Source of the DNA: an archaeon
GTDB lineage: Archaea; Nanoarchaeota; Nanoarchaeia; Pacearchaeales; GW2011-AR1
DNA: 16,174 bases
Assembly (NCBI GenBank): GCA_030639395.1
Contig: DAOWCW010000007.1
Coordinates: 1-16,174 of the forward strand
Direction: 5' to 3'
In this document: in pieces, positions 5,687-13,373 of the stretch
How positions within the stretch are numbered: position 1 is the first letter of the stretch
How the letters are laid out: each line of letters starts with the position of its first letter
Notes under the pieces: model-generated
Told to the model about the DNA's origin: nothing
What the model saw: only the letters and a program-made list of their open reading frames with translations
Database searches by the model: none
Position numbers and translations under genes: made by a program

Positions 5687-8600
5687 TCATATCGCCACCA
5701 ACTCAACAGAACATCCATTCGGCATATTTCCAAATTCATCTGCACATCTGATATGATATTTCTCTCCACGAACAACCGCAAACCTCAATTCGGGCTCACC
5801 AGAGTCATGCCCGTAGCGGGCCTCACCATTTCCAATATCATAACCCTCACTCCAAGCAAATCTACAATCATCAAATGAAAACCGACATTCCCCTCTCTCA
5901 CTCAAAATCAAATTTACAAAACCACCCATCTGCCAAACCCGAGCAATCTGAGGCGCCGAACTATCTCGAATAATCTCAAACTCAGTCGAGCTCCTAACAA
6001 AATCCCCAGTCTCATCTCGACACTCAACAAAAATTTCCCGCCTTCCCGGTGCCAAATTAAAAACCTGAGAGTGCGTCCGATCATTCCCCGTCTCAAACAT
6101 GGCAATCATTTTATCATAACCAGAAAACGAATACGAACAGAAATGAAAATCCCCACCACCAGAAGTCGCAATCCTTAAATCAATCGTCGCAAAATCACTA
6201 CCAATCTCAAAATCATCTTCAGGCACAATCCTATCAATCGAAATCATAGCACTAGGTTTCCTCAAACTAAAAACAAAACTCTCAACATTAGCATTCCTCT
6301 CACCGAAACTTTCTTCCCACGGCTGATCCATACACTTCACATAATAATCCATGCTAGAATTCCCAATTGGCAAAACCCCGCTACAACCATACCCAAAAAC
6401 ATTCGACGGACTCGCCAAAGAATCATTACACACCAAAGAATTCTCCATGTCCAAATAATCAACATCAGCCAAATCCCACTTACAAGTCGCAAGTTCATTC
6501 GTCACAATCAAAATATCCTGACTCACAACATCAAACCCAACAATCCCACCACCAGCAGGTTCAGTCACAACAACCCTCGGTGCCGTCCTATCATCCCCCT
6601 CACGAACACACATTCCAACTTCAAAAAATCCAGGACTAACCAGCCCATATCTATCAACACATTTAATATACAAATTCAAATCCCCAGTCCAATTCGACCC
6701 CTGACTCTCCCCATGACTCGGGTCCGGCAAACTGAAAACTGCGGTATGATTATACAAATAACTATTACTTCCCAAATCAAAACGCATCTCCTCAAACTCC
6801 ACCAGAGGGTCACCAGAGTCATGCCCATTTGGGGCGACAACGTCATACCGACACTGCGTAGGCTCACTCGTCACAACTCCAAACACCAACGGCGTATAAG
6901 CATCAAGACAACCCCCATTCTCATTAACAACACTAAACCCACCCTCCCTATCTTCATAACTTCCATCTTCAAAACTAATCCCACTCTGCCGACGAATCAC
7001 AGGGACCGTCGCATCATTCGGATTCCCATTTACACAAAGCTCATCCCCACTTCCAACATTAATCAACTCACATCCAGCACCTAAACTTTCACACCGATAC
7101 TCCGAACACGGCTTCAAGGGATCCCCATTGCACTCCTCACAATCATCCCCGCCACGAGGAGGTTGCCATGACTTACATTCAAATTCAACATCAACAGGAG
7201 GACAATCAGACCCACCAAAAAAACTAGCAATAATCATAATAATAACACCAATTATAGCAATGACCCACCCAACAGGTCCAAGTGCAGCACCTGCATACAT
7301 ATATGCCATCATAGCACCTGCTCCAACCATTCCTCCTCCAATTGCCATTAGCATTGATCCCCCAGGACTAAGTCCCATAGATTTCGCCAACATAGCCCCA
7401 GCAACCATCCCAATCCCAGCTCCAATAGCAACACCAGCAAAAGCTGCCAGTCCACTATAAATTCCACCAGCACTACCAGCACTAGCCATAAAGTCTAATG
7501 CGGCAAAAGATACAGAGGTTGTCCCCAGTGCATAGGCTCCAGCAGCATATCCAAGCCCAGCCACCCCACTCCCAATCATACTCATATCAATCCCTTCTTC
7601 AACCTCTGCTTCCCCAGGCTTACCCGGTCCCCCCAAAATCCCAGCCGCCTCCAAAAACTCCGAATAATCCTCAACCTCCGCAAACTGCCCTGGAACAGCC
7701 ACAGCCAAATCCTTTAATCCTTCAATCCAACCAGCACCTAAGTCAGGAGAATTAGTAACCCTGTAATTCCCAGACCACTCCCCCAAAACATTAACAGACC
7801 CACCACAGTCCCCAAGTCCCCTACAAAAATCATTCATCCCTTGTGCAAAAATTTCCGTCAAACACCCCCCATTAGCCACAAGCTCACATCCACCCCAAGT
7901 CTTCGGAGCATAAACAACAGTACAAGTCTGACTTGCCATTCCACAAAGTTTCTCCGCAGTCTTCTGATACCTATCATCCCTCAAATCAAAACCACCAGGA
8001 TACTTCGGCACACATATATCAAAACTAAACTTCTCAGCAATATTAATACTCTCAACCCTACAATTCAAAACATCTCCACACTCTTCTCCCCCATCTTCCT
8101 CACTATTCAGATTAATACACGCCCTCCAATTATTAGCAATACAGACCGCATTAGAGAATCCCACCTCCCCCGACTCCCCACTAAGCTCGATAGAGCTTTG
8201 AATACAAATTTGATTCCTGTAATCCGCACAAGGCTCAACCTGCACAACCCCCTGAGAACAAACATATTTCCAATGCCGAGACCCAACAACATCATCCCCA
8301 TTTCCAATCGCCCCGTCATAAACACACCACGACTCCCCATTTTCATAACTCACTCCATCAAACATACACGACGTATCCCGACAATAAAAATCACCAGCAT
8401 CAACCTCAAACCTATCCTCACTAGCAGAAGCACAAATCCCACCAAAAAAACGATTACAATTTCCACAGCTTACACTATCAGCATTCCCACCCTCGACATC
8501 ATCATCCCCACAAAGCTCCCCAGCCTCAGCAACCATATCCCAATAATCCAAGTCATCAATCCTCTCCGAATCATAAATGTTAGCAATATTCCCACAAGAA

Positions 8601-9397
8601 TCCACAAAATAAACCCCATCCTTACCATCAACACAACGCGTTTGCCTCGTCATCTCACAACTCGTATTCAAAGAAGGAGAAGTACAAAGATATCCCTCAG
8701 CGAACTCTCCATCATAAGAAAAACAATCACCCTCATTCACAAACTTACATCCCCCTTCTCCAAAAATACAAGCTCCTTCCTTTTGCACATCAGATAAAAA
8801 CAAACAAGCTCCCTCTCCAACATCATCCCTCCAATCAACAACCTCACTATCTCCAATAGCCCGAACCAAACTATCAACCTCACACTGACCCCGCGTCTCA
8901 AAAATAGTTTCAGTTCCCAAAACACAACATCCAAACCGAGCCTCAGGCATATTGCAATTAGGATCATTCACCCATTCAGTCGGACAAACAAACTCCAAAA
9001 CATTCTTATCATAAATCCCAGCCGCCTCATTATAACAACATCCTTTCTCACAAAACGAAGTCGCAGCACAAAGCGCACCCTCGGCAAAAGGTGAATCACT
9101 AATGCAATTCTCCGGACTAGCTGTCCCACAAATTTGCCCATCCACACTCGCAAAACAACAACCAATATTATCGGTACTAGAAGAAATAGGATAATTCACC
9201 CAGCTCTCATTCTCAATTAGTTCCCCTCCAACAAACCTATCAAGAAAACCCCGAAAATTTTCATCTTCCTCTTCAGCCGAAACCAAAATAAAAACATCTT
9301 CAGTAAAACCAACAAAATACATAAACGCAAAAATAGAAACAATCATCAAAACCACTTCAATCCCAGCAACAAATTTTCTATTCATTTTATTTTTCAT
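5687..9397 (-). CDS. Large Cys-rich, multi-membrane surface protein
   Basis: 1236 residues. An N-terminal membrane anchor or signal (about 9-30) is followed by a Cys-rich domain (about 45-560) with VDSCGN, GESWCVYDG (about 355), VEPCADYRNQIC (about 390) and GDCGG blocks shared with the protein at 2302-3996. A Gly/Ala/Met-rich region of several membrane segments follows (about 604-730). Then comes a second Cys-rich domain starting CKSWQPPRGGDDCEECN and CSEYRCESLG (about 740-790), and a C-terminal half of beta-rich, probably Ig-like repeats with Cys pairs ending in EYHIRCADEFGN-like motifs (KYHIRCADEFGN). I recall this architecture from DPANN proteins without known function. Two dispersed palindromic elements are inserted in frame, giving NGHDSGDP (His859) and YGHDSGEP (His1197). 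It follows the GQVTIF protein at 9583-10341. A TATA-like box lies 23 bp upstream of the ATG at 9397; Met5 is an alternative start. Confidence 0.9.
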   Translation of the reverse strand: MKNKMNRKFVAGIEVVLMIVSIFAFMYFVGFTEDVFILVSAEEEDENFRGFLDRFVGGELIENESWVNYPISSSTDNIGCCFASVDGQICGTASPENCISDSPFAEGALCAATSFCEKGCCYNEAAGIYDKNVLEFVCPTEWVNDPNCNMPEARFGCCVLGTETIFETRGQCEVDSLVRAIGDSEVVDWRDDVGEGACLFLSDVQKEGACIFGEGGCKFVNEGDCFSYDGEFAEGYLCTSPSLNTSCEMTRQTRCVDGKDGVYFVDSCGNIANIYDSERIDDLDYWDMVAEAGELCGDDDVEGGNADSVSCGNCNRFFGGICASASEDRFEVDAGDFYCRDTSCMFDGVSYENGESWCVYDGAIGNGDDVVGSRHWKYVCSQGVVQVEPCADYRNQICIQSSIELSGESGEVGFSNAVCIANNWRACINLNSEEDGGEECGDVLNCRVESINIAEKFSFDICVPKYPGGFDLRDDRYQKTAEKLCGMASQTCTVVYAPKTWGGCELVANGGCLTEIFAQGMNDFCRGLGDCGGSVNVLGEWSGNYRVTNSPDLGAGWIEGLKDLAVAVPGQFAEVEDYSEFLEAAGILGGPGKPGEAEVEEGIDMSMIGSGVAGLGYAAGAYALGTTSVSFAALDFMASAGSAGGIYSGLAAFAGVAIGAGIGMVAGAMLAKSMGLSPGGSMLMAIGGGMVGAGAMMAYMYAGAALGPVGWVIAIIGVIIMIIASFFGGSDCPPVDVEFECKSWQPPRGGDDCEECNGDPLKPCSEYRCESLGAGCELINVGSGDELCVNGNPNDATVPVIRRQSGISFEDGSYEDREGGFSVVNENGGCLDAYTPLVFGVVTSEPTQCRYDVVAPNGHDSGDPLVEFEEMRFDLGSNSYLYNHTAVFSLPDPSHGESQGSNWTGDLNLYIKCVDRYGLVSPGFFEVGMCVREGDDRTAPRVVVTEPAGGGIVGFDVVSQDILIVTNELATCKWDLADVDYLDMENSLVCNDSLASPSNVFGYGCSGVLPIGNSSMDYYVKCMDQPWEESFGERNANVESFVFSLRKPSAMISIDRIVPEDDFEIGSDFATIDLRIATSGGGDFHFCSYSFSGYDKMIAMFETGNDRTHSQVFNLAPGRREIFVECRDETGDFVRSSTEFEIIRDSSAPQIARVWQMGGFVNLILSERGECRFSFDDCRFAWSEGYDIGNGEARYGHDSGEPELRFAVVRGEKYHIRCADEFGNMPNGCSVELVAI
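5791..5822 (-). repeat. Dispersed palindromic element, copy 2 (in a coding region)
   Basis: Core ACCAGAGTCATG at 5798-5809 beside the perfect hairpin GCCCG-tag-CGGGC (5809-5821). It encodes residues near 1197 of the large Cys-rich protein, read as YGHDSGEP. The reading frame through the core differs from that used in copy 1. Confidence 0.75.
6807..6835 (-). repeat. Dispersed palindromic element, copy 3 (in a coding region)
   Basis: Core ACCAGAGTCATG at 6812-6823 followed by GCCC-atttg-GGGC. A partial extra copy ACCAGAG lies just before it (6801-6807). It encodes residues near 859 of the large protein, read as NGHDSGDP, in the same frame as copy 2. Confidence 0.75.
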
Positions 9398-9415
9398 CTT
9401 TCCTCTTTAGATATT

Positions 9416-9424
9416 TAATATAAA
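9416..9424 (-). promoter_or_regulatory. TATA-like box for the 1236-residue surface protein
   Basis: The minus strand reads TTTATATTAAATAT, with its core about 23 bp upstream of the ATG at 9397. A GAGGAAAG also precedes that ATG. Confidence 0.4.
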
Positions 9425-9500
9425 CCCAAAGCTTTCTTCCAAGTTCATCAAGTTGCCTCACAGTCTAAACCTCCAAGCCACCAAGTCGGGCGAAGCCCTA

Positions 9501-9563
9501 ACCAAAACCCCAAAACCAGGGCTTACCAGAGTCATGTCCGCAGATGACCAAAACCCCAAAACC
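9501..9563. repeat. Dispersed palindromic element, copy 4, flanked by a 17-bp direct repeat
   Basis: The element (9518-9546) has the core ACCAGAGTCATG and a weaker hairpin. It is flanked by two perfect copies of ACCAAAACCCCAAAACC, at 9501-9517 and 9547-9563. This copy is in the intergenic space between the two module-1 genes. A GGGC-gaa-GCCC mini-hairpin lies just outside (9488-9498). Confidence 0.75.
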
Positions 9564-9582
9564 CCATGAAAATTGAAAATTT

Positions 9583-10341
9583 TCATATTCCCGGCGCAAA
9601 CGCACAGCTCCTCACAGCAAATTTAAACTCATCCCCAGTCCACCGATCAATCACCCTATACATCTTACTATCTTGATAATCAACCCGCCTAATATCATAC
9701 TTAGGATAAAGCAACATATAACCATTATACTCAAAATGACAAAACTGCGATTCACTATTTACAATCTCTCTAGATACCCGAACCAAATCATAAATCGGCG
9801 ACACAATCTCAAGCCCAAAATCATCAAAAGCTTGTGTCCCAGCTTCATCCGAAATCTCAATATATTTCTTCAAATCAACAGCAACATAACTAGGCAACAA
9901 ATCAACAGAATACTCCGTTCCACCCCCACTAACATCAAAACCCCGATCCTCAAAATCCTCCCTCATCGCATTAAAACAACCCTGTACCCCAACACTTGTA
10001 TCCCTCTCTATCTCCCTCTCTATTTGCATCTCCAACATAGGATGAATATTGTAACAACCCTGATAAAAATCCGCTTGATAACACAAGTAATTCCACTCCT
10101 CACCCTTATACGAAATCGCCTGTGACGCCAAAGCCTCCCCTCCATTTCTCATTATCTTGTCAATTGAATCACTCACAACCTCTCTAATACACGACGTAAC
10201 AAAATTTCTCGGACCCAAATCACTAGGTCTCACAACCTCACCATCTTGCCCCATTAAAAAAATCAAACCCAAAACCGCAATCACAATAACAATCCCAACA
10301 ATAATAAAAATCGTCACCTGCCCAAACCTACCTTTCATCAT
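9583..10341 (-). CDS. GQVTIF-type pilin-like single-pass membrane protein (copy 1)
   Basis: 252 residues. FGQVTIFIIVGIVIVIAVLG (residues 6-25), preceded by a basic stub MMKGR, is a single membrane segment near the N-terminus, of the pilin-like kind. The exported part has spaced Cys (TSCIREVV, YLCYQADFYQGC, GCFNAM, FCHFEY, RSCAFAPG), a YPKYDI block and a conserved end FKFAVRSCAFAPGI. It is the paralogue of 4220-5041, but without the N-terminal insertion, so it shows the uninterrupted ancestral form. It is the first gene of module 1 and is followed, after 185 bp, by the large Cys-rich protein. A TATA box 25 bp before the ATG at 10341 supports that start over the adjacent second ATG. Role in surface assembly is inferred from context only. 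Confidence 0.85.
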   Translation of the reverse strand: MMKGRFGQVTIFIIVGIVIVIAVLGLIFLMGQDGEVVRPSDLGPRNFVTSCIREVVSDSIDKIMRNGGEALASQAISYKGEEWNYLCYQADFYQGCYNIHPMLEMQIEREIERDTSVGVQGCFNAMREDFEDRGFDVSGGGTEYSVDLLPSYVAVDLKKYIEISDEAGTQAFDDFGLEIVSPIYDLVRVSREIVNSESQFCHFEYNGYMLLYPKYDIRRVDYQDSKMYRVIDRWTGDEFKFAVRSCAFAPGI

Positions 10342-10360
10342 AAAATAACAAACAACTCAT

Positions 10361-10371
10361 GATATAAAAAA
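10361..10371 (-). promoter_or_regulatory. TATA box for the GQVTIF protein (copy 1)
   Basis: The minus strand reads TTTTTTATATC, centred about 25 bp upstream of the ATG at 10341; a leaderless mRNA is expected. Confidence 0.5.
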
Positions 10372-10414
10372 CCTCCCAATCAACTAAACTCCACGTCACC
10401 ACACTCCAAAAACC

Positions 10415-11176
10415 CTAATCGTTTTCCACCCGCGGAGCGAGCACAAACCCAATCCCCATCTTCTCTCCAGGAAAATCCAACCTCAAAGGATAATCATCCG
10501 AAAAATTCACAACAACGTTATCCGAAATCTTCATACCCTTCACAAACTTCATCAAATATTCCAACGAGTACTTACTTCTCCCCTTCCCAAACATCTCAAT
10601 ATCCCCACCAGAAAACTCAGCCCGAGCCGAATTCAAACTCCCATTTCCCTCAATAGCAAAAACATCTTCATTAGAACCAGTAGAATCATGCTCATCTGAA
10701 ACCTTCGAAGACAAAACAAAAGCACACGAATCCGCAACAATTACCGCATCCTCAATAGCCTGAGCAAAATCCTTAGCATTCATCTCAACCCTCGCTCCAA
10801 AATTCAACTCCGGAATATCTTTGTCTTCAGCACTCACCTCAATCAACGCCAAACTAAAATTCCGCTTAATCTTATCAAAAATTGTAATCTTCAACTTCCC
10901 CTCAGCCTCCTCCAAAGTAACACTCGCAGCACCCGAAGCTCTCCTCATAATCTTCTTCAAATCCGCCAGATTCACACCCCAAACCTCATTCCCAGCATCA
11001 TATTCAGCAAAAGACTCCTTCGGCAAACGAAAAATCACCAAAGCAACATTCGCCGGATCAACCGCAACAATACTCAAACCATCCTCCAGCAACTTAATTC
11101 GAACCTCCGTTACAACATTAGAAATAATATTAATAGCATCAGAAAGAAGACCCGGTTCATCTAATTTTAATATCAT
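10415..11176 (-). CDS. pcn: DNA polymerase sliding clamp (PCNA)
   Basis: 253 residues, the usual size for archaeal PCNA (about 245-250). The N-terminal clamp domain is recognisable from VKIKLLEDGLSIVAVDPANVALV-like sequence (RIKLLEDGLSIVAVDPANVA, about 26-45) and from VNLADLKKIMRRA. The interdomain linker falls around residues 115-127 (EDKDIPELNF). The second domain ends with PLRLDF-PGEKMGIGFVLAPRVE, the conserved PCNA C-terminus. It forms a ring that holds DNA polymerase, FEN1, ligase and others on DNA; archaeal PCNAs are usually homotrimers. It is transcribed divergently from the primase gene over an 84-bp shared spacer. A TATA box 25 bp before the ATG suggests a leaderless mRNA. The loop DEHDSTGSNEDV is slightly longer than usual. 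Confidence 0.96.
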   Translation of the reverse strand: MILKLDEPGLLSDAINIISNVVTEVRIKLLEDGLSIVAVDPANVALVIFRLPKESFAEYDAGNEVWGVNLADLKKIMRRASGAASVTLEEAEGKLKITIFDKIKRNFSLALIEVSAEDKDIPELNFGARVEMNAKDFAQAIEDAVIVADSCAFVLSSKVSDEHDSTGSNEDVFAIEGNGSLNSARAEFSGGDIEMFGKGRSKYSLEYLMKFVKGMKISDNVVVNFSDDYPLRLDFPGEKMGIGFVLAPRVEND

Positions 11177-11196
11177 ATTTGAGAAACCCCAACTTC

Positions 11197-11205
11197 TTAT
11201 TTAAA
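11197..11205 (-). promoter_or_regulatory. TATA box for PCNA
   Basis: The minus strand reads TTTAAATAA, centred 25 bp upstream of the ATG at 11176. Confidence 0.6.
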
Positions 11206-11231
11206 CATTATTGCACCAGAGTAACACATCA

Positions 11232-11239
11232 TTTATTAA
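11232..11239 (+). promoter_or_regulatory. TATA-like box for the primase
   Basis: TTTATTAA, centred about 25 bp upstream of the ATG at 11261. There is no Shine-Dalgarno before that ATG, so this spacing supports the annotated start. Confidence 0.5.
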
Positions 11240-11260
11240 GAAAATCTACCTGTCCTAATC

Positions 11261-12868
11261 ATGGCAACACCCAATTCTCAACTCCCAACACCTAATCCCT
11301 CGCGAGTAGAAAACATAGCCCTTTTGCATTACTCACGCCTCGACATCCAACAAGCCATGTTCGACTTCTGCAAACACAGGGAAACCGTCGCAAACCACAA
11401 CAACAAATTCTTTGCAAAACGCCCAGATACATTCGACTACCCATCCGACATCCTCAGCCAAGCAAAACAAGGTGCAACTTCATTCCACTGTTCCGAAGAA
11501 ATTTGGCAAAATCCCCTCGACATCAACACTGATATGACACCAGAACAATACAACAAAATCAAAACAGGCTGGGATCTCCTAATAGACATAGACTCACCAT
11601 TCCTAGATTACGGAAAAATCGCAGCAAAACTCCTAATCAAACAGCTCGAAAAACACGGCGTCCACAATATAGGCATCAAATTCTCAGGCTCAAAAGGCTT
11701 TCACTTAATCATCCCATTCAAAGCATTCCCAAAAGAACTAAACGGAAAAATAACAAAAGACCAATTTCCAGACTGGCCAAGAGCAATCGCCCAATATCTC
11801 TTCAAAAAAATAAGAAACCCAATGAACGAAGAAATTCTAAAACTCTCAAGCAAAGAAAAGCTAATTGAACAAGGTGAACTCGTCTCCGAACACCTTTGTC
11901 CCAAATGCGCAAGCCCAACAAAAACCAAATCAATCGGGAAGTATGTCTGTCCAGATATCAAATGCAAAACTCAGCTTGAATCCATGATATCAAACCGAAA
12001 AGACATGATATGCCCAGGTTGCAACGGAAAAATGAAAAGGATATCACAAAGAGAAATCCAATACTGCACAACTTGCAAAATTAATACAGCAAAATTAGAG
12101 GTTACAAGCTCATTCGGAGGCATCAAACAAAAAAACGTCCAACCAAAATTCAAAGAAGAAATTACAATCAAATCAACAGAAGACTCAGTCGATATAGTCC
12201 TAGTTTCACCTCGCCACCTATTCCGAGTCCCATACTCCCTTCACGAAAAAACCGCCTATGCTTCAATCCCCTTAGATAAATTCCAAATTCAAACTTTCAA
12301 GCCTTCAGATGCCGACCCACTCAAAATCATAAAAACCAAATCCTTCATGCCAGATTCAATAGAAGGCGAAGCAACTCAACTTTTAACCCAAGCCCTAAGA
12401 GAAGCCGAAAAATCAAAACCAAAAGAAACGGAAAAAAAATACGACGGCAAAGGCATCGACCTAAAAGGTCTAACAATAACAAACGACATGTTCCCACCAA
12501 TAATAAAAAAACTCCTAAAAGGAATCCCAACCGACGGCCGAAAACGAGCCCTTTCCCTACTTCTCTCATTTTTCACATCTCTAGAGTTCCCTCAAGACTA
12601 CATCGAAGAAAAAATAGAAATATGGAATAATAAAAACTACGCCCCACTAAAACAAGGTTACATAAAATCCCAAATCGCATGGTCAATGAAAAACAAGCGC
12701 CTTCCCCCAAATTACGACAAACCAATCTACAAAGAATTCGGAATAACAGCGCCACCAGTTCCCGGAATGAAAAATCCAATAAACTACACAATTAAAAAAG
12801 CATTCGCAGCAAAATCAAAAATATCAGAATCTTTCTACATTAAGCCAAAAAATAAAGGTCAAATTTAG
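11261..12868 (+). CDS. priS: DNA primase: PriS catalytic domain fused to a PriL-CTD-like domain
   Basis: 535 residues, against about 330-400 for a stand-alone PriS. Catalytic Asp109 and Asp111 lie in LLIDIDSPF. The nucleotide-binding SGSKGFH is at 142-148. Two zinc-ribbon Cys sets follow: C213, C216, C230, C235 and C251, C254, C269, C272. The third catalytic Asp is probably D311, ahead of RVPYSLHEKTAY, the conserved PriS end. From about 408 a PriL C-terminal-type domain begins (FPPIIKKLLKG, then GYIKSQIAW, PPNYD, KNPINYTIKKA). The usual Fe-S Cys of that domain appear to be replaced: FPPC by FPPI, PPNC by PPNY, G-x-C by GIT, and no fourth. The first 17 residues (MATPNSQLPTPNPSRVE) look like a low-complexity repeat-derived extension. 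It makes the RNA/DNA primers for replication. The last 58 bp are duplicated at 13440-13497. Confidence 0.92.
   Translation: MATPNSQLPTPNPSRVENIALLHYSRLDIQQAMFDFCKHRETVANHNNKFFAKRPDTFDYPSDILSQAKQGATSFHCSEEIWQNPLDINTDMTPEQYNKIKTGWDLLIDIDSPFLDYGKIAAKLLIKQLEKHGVHNIGIKFSGSKGFHLIIPFKAFPKELNGKITKDQFPDWPRAIAQYLFKKIRNPMNEEILKLSSKEKLIEQGELVSEHLCPKCASPTKTKSIGKYVCPDIKCKTQLESMISNRKDMICPGCNGKMKRISQREIQYCTTCKINTAKLEVTSSFGGIKQKNVQPKFKEEITIKSTEDSVDIVLVSPRHLFRVPYSLHEKTAYASIPLDKFQIQTFKPSDADPLKIIKTKSFMPDSIEGEATQLLTQALREAEKSKPKETEKKYDGKGIDLKGLTITNDMFPPIIKKLLKGIPTDGRKRALSLLLSFFTSLEFPQDYIEEKIEIWNNKNYAPLKQGYIKSQIAWSMKNKRLPPNYDKPIYKEFGITAPPVPGMKNPINYTIKKAFAAKSKISESFYIKPKNKGQI
12810..12867 (+). repeat. 58-bp direct repeat, left copy (3' end of the primase gene)
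   Basis: Matches 13440-13497 at 56 of 58 positions, offset exactly 630 bp. It encodes the last residues of the primase, KSKISESFYIKPKNKGQI, plus the first two bases of the stop. Confidence 0.95.
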
Positions 12869-12918
12869 CCATTTATTCCAAGCTCAAAATATATACAATC
12901 CAAATTCAGCCCCTCCCC

Positions 12919-13167
12919 TCAATAAATCTTGCCCCGATGTCCAATCTTCGTGACGACAACCACGCTATCAATCATTTCAAAAATAGCCCGATAATTACCA
13001 ATTCTCAATCGGTACATGCAATCGGAACCATACATTTTTTTTATTCCATGAAAGCTTTCAGACTCAACAAACTCCATAATCTTCTTAACAATTCTCTTTT
13101 TCAAAAAAATCTCCAAATTATCCAAGTCCTTCAAGGCACCCTCTCTCCAAGAAAGCCCAAAACTCAT
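12919..13167 (-). CDS. RelE/ParE-like toxin
   Basis: 82 residues, the usual size of the RelE/ParE fold. The N-terminal helix pair (WREGALKDLDNLEIFLKKRIVKKIMEF, given here as its general character) is followed by the typical strand order YRLRIGNYRAIFEM, VVVVTKIGHRGKIY. The core YRLRIGNYRAIFE is characteristic of the family. Family knowledge: RelE toxins cleave mRNA at the ribosome and ParE toxins poison gyrase; the sequence alone does not tell which applies. The ending HRGKIY fits the RelE side. The start at 13167 overlaps the antitoxin stop by 4 bp (ATGA), giving translational coupling. It converges on the primase gene, whose stop is 50 bp away, and lies within the 630-bp unit bounded by the 58-bp repeats. 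Confidence 0.88.
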   Translation of the reverse strand: MSFGLSWREGALKDLDNLEIFLKKRIVKKIMEFVESESFHGIKKMYGSDCMYRLRIGNYRAIFEMIDSVVVVTKIGHRGKIY

Positions 13168-13373
13168 AAACCAAGACGCCTCATTGCCTCTTCGTGAGGA
13201 ATAACCCTATCACTTTTTCTCCTTTCCTCAATTTCCAGCCTAGTCTTCTCATTCAATTCCAAACTATCCTCAATCATAAACTCAATAACATCATTATAGC
13301 TCTCCCGCTTAAACAACCTCATCTTATCCAAGAACACTTTCACTTCATCAGATATTTGAATTGTAGTAGCCAT
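13164..13373 (-). CDS. Antitoxin of the RelE-like toxin, ribbon-helix-helix type
   Basis: 69 residues. The N-terminus TTIQISDEVKVFLDKM followed by RESYNDVIEFMIED has the strand-helix-helix pattern of archaeal VapB/RelB-like antitoxins; the charged C-terminal half (EKTRLEIEERRKSD) would wrap the toxin. It is the first gene of the pair. Its start codon overlaps a 16-bp perfect palindrome (13373-13388), the likely operator for autorepression. A TATA box about 29 bp upstream lies within a second palindrome. The whole module sits between two copies of the primase 3' end, so it was probably inserted here. Confidence 0.85.
   Translation of the reverse strand: MATTIQISDEVKVFLDKMRLFKRESYNDVIEFMIEDSLELNEKTRLEIEERRKSDRVIPHEEAMRRLGL

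Noticed and set aside
7841..8797. 318-codon open frame on the plus strand, antisense to the large Cys-rich protein
   Set aside because: It is rich in Thr, Ile, Pro, Asn and Ser, as expected when a C/A-rich complement is translated. It has no domain, and the opposite strand encodes a protein with a clear paralogue.
11214..11222. CACCAGAGT in the PCNA/primase spacer, considered as a fifth palindromic element
   Set aside because: Only 9 bases match, the core ends in TAA rather than CATG, and no hairpin is beside it.
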